Assembly: GCA_030832695.1 (NCBI GenBank)
Contig: JAURIP010000105.1
Coordinates: 1 to 5,782, forward strand
Reading direction: 5' to 3'
Source: Sediminibacterium sp.
Lineage (GTDB): Bacteria > Bacteroidota > Bacteroidia > Chitinophagales > Chitinophagaceae
Length of the DNA: 5,782 nt
In this document: piece after piece, positions 1 to 3,860 of the stretch
How positions within the stretch are numbered: the stretch's first letter is position 1
Layout: each line of letters starts with the position of its first letter
Made by a program: the position numbers and the translations under genes
The notes under the pieces: model-generated
What the model was told of the DNA's origin: nothing
Databases searched by the model: none
The model's input: only the letters and a program-made list of their open reading frames with translations

Positions 1-59
1 CTAAAGGTGATAAATAAGAAGATCGTTACGATCTTAACTAGGTTTCTTAAAGTTGTCAT
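1..59 (-). CDS. Possible N-terminus of an exported protein, cut by window edge
   Basis: Reading leftward from an ATG at 59-57, 19 codons are visible before the edge: MTTLRNLVKIVTIFLFITF. An early arginine and lysine followed by a hydrophobic run fits the start of a signal peptide or a first membrane helix. A TAATTTTG box (minus strand, 111-104) lies about 45 bases upstream, where a Bacteroidota -7 element would give a leader of about 40 nt. There is no Shine-Dalgarno site, which is usual in this phylum. This reading competes with the plus-strand frame over the same bases, and also with the possibility that a plus-strand gene ends at TAA 15-17 (...KGDK). The fragment is too short to name a product. 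Confidence 0.3.
   Translation of the reverse strand, partial: MTTLRNLVKIVTIFLFITF
19..35. repeat. Perfect 7-bp inverted repeat
   Basis: AAGATCG at 19-25 and CGATCTT at 29-35 form a perfect stem with a TTA loop. It directly follows a TAA at 15-17 in one plus frame, so it could be a weak terminator of a gene ending at the edge, although no T-run follows. On the minus strand it would lie in the start of the possible exported-protein gene. Confidence 0.4.
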
Positions 60-103
60 ATGCACGAACAATGTCAAGTATGGAAAAATATCCTTTAACG
101 GCG

Positions 104-111
104 CAAAATTA
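104..111 (-). promoter_or_regulatory. Candidate -7 box (TAATTTTG)
   Basis: On the minus strand 111-104 reads TAATTTTG, an exact match to the Bacteroidota -7 consensus TAnnTTTG. No clear -33 TTG lies at the right distance. It would serve the possible leftward gene starting at 59. Such boxes are frequent by chance in AT-rich DNA. Confidence 0.28.
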
Positions 112-126
112 ACTAAGAAACGCATT

Positions 127-156
127 AAAAAGCTTGATTATTGCAAGTTTTTTTTT
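127..156 (+). terminator. Terminator-like hairpin with T-run
   Basis: AAAAAGCTTG (127-136) pairs with CAAGTTTTTT (144-153) using one G.T wobble and a 7-base loop. The T-run 148-156 both closes the stem and follows its GC-containing part. It has the form of a rho-independent terminator on the plus strand and would stop transcription entering from the left before the purN leader. The GC content of the stem is low, so strength is doubtful. Confidence 0.35.
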
Positions 157-215
157 CTTTTTACTAATTGAGTTTCAATCTTGTGGGAGGGTTTTAGGTG
201 ACGAATGTCATAAAA

Positions 216-248
216 TTGTAAGCATCCAACTTATCACTATAAATTTTG
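216..248 (+). promoter_or_regulatory. Candidate promoter of the DUF6787-purN gene
   Basis: A TTG at 216-218 and TAAATTTTG at 240-248 are 21 bases apart, close to the spacing of Bacteroidota -33 (TTG) and -7 (TAnnTTTG) elements, although the -7 box carries one extra base. Transcription would start near 253-256 and give a leader of about 60 nt. A second, poorer box, TAATCTTG, lies at 251-258. Confidence 0.3.
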
Positions 249-313
249 TTTAATCTTGTAGTAGAAATTCGAAAAAAAGAGGACCTTCGGGCGGCGGAAT
301 CACATCTTATTTT

Positions 314-1279
314 ATGAAAAGTATTAATAAATTACAGCAAAAGTGGGGCGTTGGCCAGGTGCAATTTTGGTTAATCATGACCACATTTGCCTTGGGCGGA
401 AGCTTGAGCGGGTACCTAAATAAGCAAATCCTAAATTTGGTGTTTTTGGAGAAAAATGCAGCATATTGGCTCATTTATCCCCTATTATTGACCATTTTAT
501 GGCCTTTTTCGGTGATTTTGGTCAGTTTTGTAACTGGGCAATTTACCTTTTTTAAGGGTTATTTAGGAAGGATATGGAGTAGATTGAGCGGAGGACCTTC
601 GACAATGGGCGCAGTATATTTGGAGTCTAGTCAATCAGGGGCGGCTAGCCCGATTCATGTGGCGATTTTTGCCTCAGGGGCAGGATCCAATGCTAAAAAG
701 ATCATCGAATACTTTGAAAACAAGTCCACCCCCGTTAAAATCTCATTAATAGTATGCAATGTTCCAGGTGCAGGGGTATTAGAAATTGCAAAATCAAAGG
801 GCATTCCAACCTTAATGATCAATAAAGATGAATTTGCAAGCACAGGCTATGTAGAAAGTTTACACAATGCAGATATTCATTTTATAGTACTTGCTGGCTT
901 TTTATGGAAAGTACCCGAAGTGTTGGTGAAGGCTTACCAGCCAGGGATGAAAATAGATTCAAGTGTGGTAAATGGAAAAGTCAATACTGCTCGTGGCATT
1001 GTAAATATTCATCCTGCTTTATTACCTAATTATGGCGGCAAGGGTATGTACGGATCACGCGTGCACGAAGCAGTGGTGGCAGCAGGCGAAAAAGAAACAG
1101 GCATCACCATTCATTGGGTAGATGCACATTATGATGAAGGTGATATTATTTTTCAAGCAAAATGTGCTGTTGATGCTAGCGATACACCAACAACAGTCGC
1201 TGAAAAAATACATGTTTTAGAGCATCAACATTTTGCACCGACGATTGAAAAGATTTTAATGAAGAAATTGGTGCAATAA
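314..1279 (+). CDS. purN: Membrane domain (DUF6787-like) fused to glycinamide ribonucleotide formyltransferase PurN
   Basis: The PurN part transfers a formyl group from 10-formyl-tetrahydrofolate to glycinamide ribonucleotide, the third step of purine synthesis. Residues 113-321 carry the fold: SGAGSN at 121-126 (phosphate-binding loop), NIHPALLP at 231-238 with catalytic N231 and H233, and DEGDIIFQ at 274-281 with catalytic D274. Residues 1-95 are a separate domain with two hydrophobic segments (about 20-38 and 51-75) and the pattern QKWGV...FALGGSLSGYL...GQFTFF. I recognise this as like DUF6787, small Bacteroidota membrane proteins. A Ser/Gly/Ala-rich linker (92-113) joins them. The protein has 321 residues against about 190-215 for ordinary PurN. 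M98 (ATG 605) could be a second start yielding PurN alone. About 17 extra residues (roughly 211-227) precede the catalytic NIHP motif. The 314 start fits the beginning of the membrane domain, and no Shine-Dalgarno site precedes it. All three catalytic residues are present, so the enzyme should be active. Confidence 0.9.
   Translation: MKSINKLQQKWGVGQVQFWLIMTTFALGGSLSGYLNKQILNLVFLEKNAAYWLIYPLLLTILWPFSVILVSFVTGQFTFFKGYLGRIWSRLSGGPSTMGAVYLESSQSGAASPIHVAIFASGAGSNAKKIIEYFENKSTPVKISLIVCNVPGAGVLEIAKSKGIPTLMINKDEFASTGYVESLHNADIHFIVLAGFLWKVPEVLVKAYQPGMKIDSSVVNGKVNTARGIVNIHPALLPNYGGKGMYGSRVHEAVVAAGEKETGITIHWVDAHYDEGDIIFQAKCAVDASDTPTTVAEKIHVLEHQHFAPTIEKILMKKLVQ
590..607 (+). promoter_or_regulatory. Possible internal ribosome binding site and start for PurN alone
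   Basis: GGAGG at 590-594 is a perfect Shine-Dalgarno core, 10 bases before an in-frame ATG at 605-607. That ATG sits exactly in the linker between the membrane domain and PurN. Initiation here would give a soluble 224-residue PurN. The spacing is slightly long, and Bacteroidota depend little on Shine-Dalgarno pairing, so this is a suggestion. Confidence 0.3.
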
Positions 1280-1309
1280 AAAAGGCCCCGAATTTTCGAG
1301 ACCTTCTTT
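1278..1309 (-). terminator. Intrinsic terminator between convergent genes
   Basis: The arms 1278-1290 and 1297-1309 enclose a six-base loop (AATTTT on plus). In the minus-strand transcript all 13 pairs form, three of them G.U wobbles, and the stem ends in a run of U. In the plus-strand transcript those three positions become A.C mismatches. It therefore best terminates the leftward secreted-protein gene, 64 bases after its stop codon, and only weakly terminates purN, whose TAA overlaps the distal arm. Confidence 0.65.
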
Positions 1310-1372
1310 AAAATATTTTTGAAACTACTTTACTGATTTTTTTTCTAACTATTTTCTTTGACTATTTTTTGA

Positions 1373-1831
1373 TTAGCTTTTCCCGAACTCAATTGTGTTC
1401 AACCATTCTAATAAAACTCTAATTTGAAATTTAGTATTGGCTGTATTAATAGCTTCAGTAGAATTGCTTAACACCATAAATAATCCAGTCACACCTTTAT
1501 CTTCTGCAATAAGTAAATAATTTGGACGCTGAATTTTAAAATTAGTATTTGCATTTTGCAAAGCAGTCAAAGCATTTTGAAGGTCTTGCTTTAATAATGT
1601 AAACGATTCTGCAGATTTAATTTGCAAAGTATCAATCTCTTGCTTGTAAATGAATTGATCGTTCTTAATGATCACATCCACACTATACTGATTGTTATTG
1701 GATAAAGTATAACTGTAATTTAATTTACCGTTGTTACTATACTTGATAGTATTAGTTCCGGTTTGTGCAGATAAAGTGTTTGTACTAAAAGCGATAAGCA
1801 ATACAAACGCAGCAAGGGGGAGATTGCGCAT
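1373..1831 (-). CDS. Small secreted protein of unknown function
   Basis: I do not recognise this 152-residue protein. Residues 1-22 form a clear Sec signal peptide: R2, a hydrophobic core LPLAAFVLLIAFS, then LSA before Q23, a plausible signal peptidase I site. No cysteine sits at the cleavage point, so it is not a lipoprotein. The mature part of about 130 residues is rich in Asn, Thr and Ser. Residues 28-75 look like beta strands (TIKYSNNGKLNYSYTL, YSVDVIIKNDQFIY), followed by a helical stretch (78-95) and a strand/helix end (105-147). It is probably a small periplasmic or outer-surface protein. The gene stands alone, facing purN across a terminator and separated by 142 bases from the TPR gene upstream. 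The start ATG at 1831 has no Shine-Dalgarno site. The spacer upstream holds an FNR-like dyad that could control it. Confidence 0.75.
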   Translation of the reverse strand: MRNLPLAAFVLLIAFSTNTLSAQTGTNTIKYSNNGKLNYSYTLSNNNQYSVDVIIKNDQFIYKQEIDTLQIKSAESFTLLKQDLQNALTALQNANTNFKIQRPNYLLIAEDKGVTGLFMVLSNSTEAINTANTKFQIRVLLEWLNTIEFGKS

Positions 1832-1883
1832 TTAAAAAATTTGTTGCAATATTACGTGAATAGATGTAAACGAATGCAACTAA

Positions 1884-1897
1884 TTGATAAAAATCAA
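1884..1897. promoter_or_regulatory. FNR/CRP-type dyad TTGATAAAAATCAA
   Basis: TTGAT-AAAA-ATCAA is an exact match to the FNR-family operator consensus TTGATN4ATCAA. It is centred about 59 bases upstream of the start codon of the secreted-protein gene. Bacteroidota encode CRP/FNR-family regulators, but nothing in this window shows which one would bind. It directly abuts another palindrome at 1897-1906. Confidence 0.4.
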
Positions 1898-1906
1898 TAC
1901 ATGTAT
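1897..1906. repeat. 10-bp palindrome ATACATGTAT
   Basis: A perfect palindrome shares its first base with the end of the FNR-like dyad. Together they make a 23-bp block of dyad symmetry (1884-1906) in the promoter region of the secreted-protein gene, possibly an operator. AT-rich palindromes also arise by chance. Confidence 0.35.
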
Positions 1907-1922
1907 AAAATATGTAAATTTT

Positions 1923-1956
1923 AAAATATACAATTAAAAAATATACAATTAAAAAA
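1923..1956. repeat. Short tandem repeat, 15-bp period
   Basis: About 2.3 exact copies of a 15-base unit containing ATATACAATT lie just downstream of the TPR gene stop codon. The identity holds from 1923 to 1956 without a mismatch. It is AT-only apart from the C in each unit. It is probably slippage DNA, with no coding role. Confidence 0.7.
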
Positions 1957-1973
1957 GTTTAATATCTATCGTA

Positions 1974-2630
1974 TTAACCAGGCATGCGAGAAATGTATTT
2001 CTCTATTTCTTTAATCTGATCTAACACTTGTTTAGTAGATGGCTTGCAAGCTTTTGCTTTGCGGAAGAAATCTTTTGCAGCGCGGAACTCGCGTTTATTC
2101 ATAAATATTTGACACATGCTTAAGTAAGCTACTGCTTCTGATTCTTTATCTGGAATGCCCGCACGAATAGCGGCACGGATATAGGCTTCACCTTGTTTGG
2201 TATCTCCTTTTTGCATCGACATCATCCCTAATTGTAATTTATTCGCACCCTCCGCTTCTGGCATTGCCGAACCAAGATCGTTACTCATTTTAAGGTGCTT
2301 CTCGGCCGTGTCAAAATCTTGTTTTGCCATGGCGATATTACCCTTAATAGTATAGTAAGTGCTTCTAACAGGAGTATATAATAAATTAGGAAACCAAATA
2401 GTCGCTAAAATGCGCTCCACTTCTTCGATATTTCCAGCTTCCATCGGTTCTTGAACTAGACGCAATGGACCAATAAAAATATGACTCAATACGCCAATCA
2501 CCCCAAGCATGTACAAAGGGAAAACAGGCCAAAAATTAGCCAGATCGGTTATTTGAAGGATAGCAGCGCCAAAAATGGCAATTAAGCTCAACCAAAAACG
2601 AAACTTGATAATGATATTGTAAAAGCCCAT
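1974..2630 (-). CDS. Membrane-anchored TPR protein
   Basis: A 218-residue protein with two membrane helices at the N-terminus (about residues 10-28 and 34-56, joined by TDLANFWP), then a soluble helical part. The soluble part reads as tetratricopeptide repeats: about 62-80 (partial, NIEEVERILA), 92-120 (YYTIKGNIAMAKQDFDTAEKHLKMS), 130-158 (KLQLGMMSMQKGDTKQGEAYIRAAI) and 165-196 (AVAYLSMCQIFMNKREFRAAKDFFRKA). The small and large residues sit at the positions typical of TPR helix pairs. TPR domains bind other proteins, so it may be an assembly or scaffold factor at the inner membrane. No catalytic motif is visible. It is a single-gene unit: divergent from the tRNA upstream and 142 bases from the next minus gene. 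The start ATG at 2630 is followed directly by the first hydrophobic segment, which supports it. Confidence 0.8.
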   Translation of the reverse strand: MGFYNIIIKFRFWLSLIAIFGAAILQITDLANFWPVFPLYMLGVIGVLSHIFIGPLRLVQEPMEAGNIEEVERILATIWFPNLLYTPVRSTYYTIKGNIAMAKQDFDTAEKHLKMSNDLGSAMPEAEGANKLQLGMMSMQKGDTKQGEAYIRAAIRAGIPDKESEAVAYLSMCQIFMNKREFRAAKDFFRKAKACKPSTKQVLDQIKEIEKYISRMPG

Positions 2631-2659
2631 AATGATGTCGATTTGAGCTGTGAAGATAC

Positions 2660-2668
2660 CAAATTATA
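2660..2668 (-). promoter_or_regulatory. Candidate -7 box for the TPR gene
   Basis: The minus strand reads TATAATTTG at 2668-2660, the Bacteroidota -7 pattern with one extra base, about 30 bases before the start codon. It would give a leader of roughly 20-25 nt. No convincing -33 element is seen. Confidence 0.33.
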
Positions 2669-2719
2669 GCATAATAATGAGCCGCAGAGATAAAGTATGG
2701 GTGCTTTAAAAAGAATAGT

Positions 2720-2727
2720 TATTTTTG
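2720..2727 (+). promoter_or_regulatory. Candidate -7 box for tRNA-Arg (TATTTTTG)
   Basis: TATTTTTG exactly fits the Bacteroidota -7 consensus TAnnTTTG. Transcription would begin around 2732-2735, leaving a 5' leader of nearly 50 nt before the tRNA for RNase P to remove. A matching -33 TTG is not obvious. Bases 2728-2781 otherwise hold a small dyad, TCGAA (2762-2766) with TTCGA (2776-2780). Confidence 0.4.
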
Positions 2728-2781
2728 TCCTCCTTAAACGGTCTTTAGGCCTAATTAAGACTCGAATCCCAGTGGTTCGAT

Positions 2782-2853
2782 GGTCCCGTAGTTCAATGGA
2801 TAGAATAGGTGTTTCCTAAACACTAGATCCAAGTTCGATTCTTGGCGAGACCA
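2782..2853 (+). tRNA. tRNA-Arg, anticodon CCU
   Basis: A full cloverleaf folds by eye. The acceptor is GGTCCCG/CGAGACC. The D stem is GTTC/GAAT with loop AATGGATA. The anticodon stem is GGTGT/ACACT with loop TTCCTAA, giving anticodon CCT, which reads AGG (Arg). The variable loop is AGAT, the T stem is CCAAG/CTTGG with loop TTCGATT, and the discriminator is A2853. CCA is not encoded (CAA follows), so it must be added by nucleotidyltransferase. The acceptor stem has one C.A mismatch at pair 5-68 (C2786 with A2848). The last 14 bases of the gene are duplicated, as part of a 17-bp repeat, 47 bp downstream. Confidence 0.95.
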
Positions 2854-2856
2854 CAA
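2840..2856 (+). repeat. Direct repeat copy 1, tRNA 3' end
   Basis: TCTTGGCGAGACCACAA covers the last 14 bases of the tRNA plus three trailer bases and recurs exactly at 2887-2903. Duplication of a tRNA 3' end is the classic trace of site-specific integration (attL/attR). Confidence 0.85.
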
Positions 2857-2870
2857 TTGATTTTAAAGGA

Positions 2871-2894
2871 CGCCAAGTTGTGCCAATCTTGGCG
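2871..2894 (+). repeat. Hairpin CGCCAAG/CTTGGCG
   Basis: CGCCAAG (2871-2877) and CTTGGCG (2888-2894) form a perfect 7-bp stem with a 10-base loop. The same CGCCAAG can pair equally well with CTTGGCG at 2841-2847 in the tRNA T arm/acceptor junction, so two structures compete. Confidence 0.65.
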
Positions 2895-2903
2895 AGACCA
2901 CAA
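2887..2903 (+). repeat. Direct repeat copy 2, att-like
   Basis: An exact 17-base copy of 2840-2856, including the A that makes the acceptor-stem mismatch. Only 30 bases separate the copies, so no element now lies between them. Its 5' part also pairs with CGCCAAG at 2871-2877. Confidence 0.85.
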
Positions 2904-3027
2904 ACCCTGAACACGCAGTGTTGGGGGTTCTTCATTTTGAGACAACGTCGAAAGCTTGCTTTCGTAAGTTGGTGAGAGATGAAGAACCTAAACTGTCCCG
3001 CAAAGCGGGATGGTTTGAAAGGGTTTG
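2901..3027 (+). other. Structured 127-nt element with four nested or branched perfect stems
   Basis: CAAACCC (2901-2907) pairs with GGGTTTG (3021-3027) and encloses three arms. Arm 1 is AACAC-GCA-GTGTT (2910-2922). Arm 2 is GGTTCTTCAT (2926-2935) with ATGAAGAACC (2979-2988), holding CAAC (2943-2946)/GTTG (2968-2971) and a tip hairpin CGAAAG-CTTG-CTTTCG (2949-2964). Arm 3 is TCCCGC-AAA-GCGGGA (2996-3010). Every stem is fully complementary. The only frame of note, ATG 2979 to TAA 3032 (17 codons), is made of hairpin arms and is not credible as a gene. This could be a non-coding RNA, a REP/MITE-like repeat, or the remnant of an element inserted at the tRNA. I recognise no known RNA family in it. 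Confidence 0.55.
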
Positions 3028-3029
3028 AG

Positions 3030-3089
3030 TAAGTTCAATACGGAAGAAGACAGTGCGAGCGAAGCGAGTACTGGCAGTCTTGGAACTTA
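3030..3089 (+). repeat. Nested inverted repeat overlapping the wecG stop codon
   Basis: TAAGTTC (3030-3036) pairs with GAACTTA (3083-3089), whose last three bases are the TAA stop of the minus gene. Inside, AAGAC (3047-3051) pairs with GTCTT (3077-3081), and CAGTGC (3051-3056) with GTACTG (3068-3073) using one G.T pair. Then come tandem G.A mismatches and the tip GCGAAGC (3059-3065). It could help end or stabilise the wecG transcript, but the minus strand has no T-run after it. Confidence 0.55.
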
Positions 3090-3842
3090 TTGCTTCCTAG
3101 AAAATTTCTGCCTAATCACCAATGGAATAAATAAAGGCGCCTCAATTAAATAACGGCGGTACATTCTTTTGGGTTCTTGGATTAAACGAAACAGCCATTC
3201 TAGTCCAGCGCCATGCATCCACTTAGGTGCACGTTTTGCTAAGCCAGCCATCACTTCAAAAGCACCGCCAATGCCCACATACAAAGCAGGATGTAGTTGT
3301 GCTTTATTTTGTGTGATCCACAAATCTTGTTTAGGCGCAGTTAAACTTATGAGTACGATATCAGGCTTAGCTTCATTCACGGCATCCACCATTTTTTTAT
3401 TTTCTGCAGCGTCAAACACTGGCATGAATGGAGGAACATAGATACCTACTATTTTACAATGAGGATATTGTTGTAAAATCACTTCCTTTAATTTTTCACC
3501 CACACCAGGCGAAGCACCTAATAGAAACAAATTAAAGTTTTCAGCAGCGGCAAAAGCAACAAGACTTGGGAGTAAATCTAATCCAGTAATACGTTCTACA
3601 ATTGGCGTATTTAAAAATGTAGACGCCCATTTAACAGGCATCCCATCACAAAGCACATAATCTGAAGTATTATAAGCGTTTTGAACTTGTGGATTTTTAT
3701 AGGCAGCAAGGATCGAATTCACGGGCGTGATCGCAACTTGCATTAATTTTTTTGCTTGAATTGCAACTTTAAAATCAGCAAGCAAATCTGAAGCAGTAAT
3801 AGAACTTACCTGTGTGCCTAAAATATTAACGCGTTGGTGCAT
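3087..3842 (-). CDS. WecG/TagA/CpsF-family glycosyltransferase
   Basis: Members of this family transfer a sugar (for example N-acetylmannosamine or its uronic acid) from a UDP-sugar to an undecaprenyl-linked acceptor, early in polysaccharide or teichoic-acid assembly at the inner face of the membrane. From the ATG at 3842 the protein has 251 residues, the usual family length. Landmarks in this numbering are VNILGTQV (5-12), TPVNS (39-43), CDGMPV with D66 (the TagA catalytic-base position), ERITGLDL (83-90), FLLGASPGVGEKL (106-118), IVGIYVPPF (131-139), KPDIVLISLTAPKQDLWI (159-176), GIGGAFEVMAG (190-200), RAPKWMHGAGLEWLFRL (204-220) and EPKRMYRRY (223-231). An ATG 36 bases further upstream (3878) is open in frame but lies in the loop of the preceding terminator, so I reject it. 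It lies downstream of, and on the same strand as, the sugar dehydratase gene, consistent with a polysaccharide locus. The exact donor sugar cannot be told. Confidence 0.88.
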   Translation of the reverse strand: MHQRVNILGTQVSSITASDLLADFKVAIQAKKLMQVAITPVNSILAAYKNPQVQNAYNTSDYVLCDGMPVKWASTFLNTPIVERITGLDLLPSLVAFAAAENFNLFLLGASPGVGEKLKEVILQQYPHCKIVGIYVPPFMPVFDAAENKKMVDAVNEAKPDIVLISLTAPKQDLWITQNKAQLHPALYVGIGGAFEVMAGLAKRAPKWMHGAGLEWLFRLIQEPKRMYRRYLIEAPLFIPLVIRQKFSRKQ

Positions 3843-3845
3843 GCA

Positions 3846-3853
3846 CAAATATA
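3846..3853 (-). promoter_or_regulatory. Candidate -7 box for wecG (TATATTTG)
   Basis: The minus strand reads TATATTTG at 3853-3846, an exact TAnnTTTG match. It ends only three bases before the ATG at 3842. Transcription would then start at or next to the start codon, giving a leaderless message. No clear -33 TTG lies at the expected distance, which falls within the terminator hairpin. Confidence 0.35.
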
Positions 3854-3860
3854 CTGAAAC

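Larger units (their letters stand above)
1..171 (+). other. Partial open frame at left edge, possible gene remnant
   Basis: A frame open from the window edge to TGA at 169-171 encodes about 56 residues with no start codon inside the window. The part around residues 24-35 (NNVKYGKISFNG) resembles the N-terminal stretch of some left-handed beta-helix acyltransferases of polysaccharide clusters. The expected hexapeptide repeats never follow, and the tail is low-complexity (KFFFLFTN), encoded by the T-run of a hairpin. It could be the decayed end of a gene, or chance in AT-rich DNA. It is incompatible with the minus-strand reading at 1-59. I do not assign a function. Confidence 0.22.

Noticed and set aside
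199..210. Small dyad TGAC-GAAT-GTCA in the purN leader
   Set aside because: Four-base arms are too short to separate from chance. I recognise no riboswitch, PurR box or other purine control signal in 160-313.
655..843. 62-codon minus-strand frame inside purN
   Set aside because: It lies opposite the conserved PurN catalytic domain, has no recognisable features and no upstream signals; it is a shadow.
2677..2709. 10-codon frame ATG to TAA between the TPR gene and the tRNA
   Set aside because: Short frames like this are expected by chance, and no ribosome site or conservation is visible.
2762..2780. TCGAA...GGTTCGA before the tRNA as a remnant of another tRNA T arm
   Set aside because: It resembles the GGTTCGAATCC core only locally; no acceptor or anticodon stem can be built around it.
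2979..3032. 17-codon ATG frame in the structured spacer
   Set aside because: All of it is made of hairpin arms and the closing stem, so the codons follow from the palindromes; too short and without any homology I recognise.
2901..3089. CRISPR array
   Set aside because: The repeats are inverted, different from each other and not regularly spaced direct repeats; no cas gene is present.
3169..3441. 90-codon plus-strand frame opposite wecG
   Set aside because: Antisense to conserved WecG motifs; its Ser/Pro/Ala/Cys-rich composition is typical of a mirror frame.
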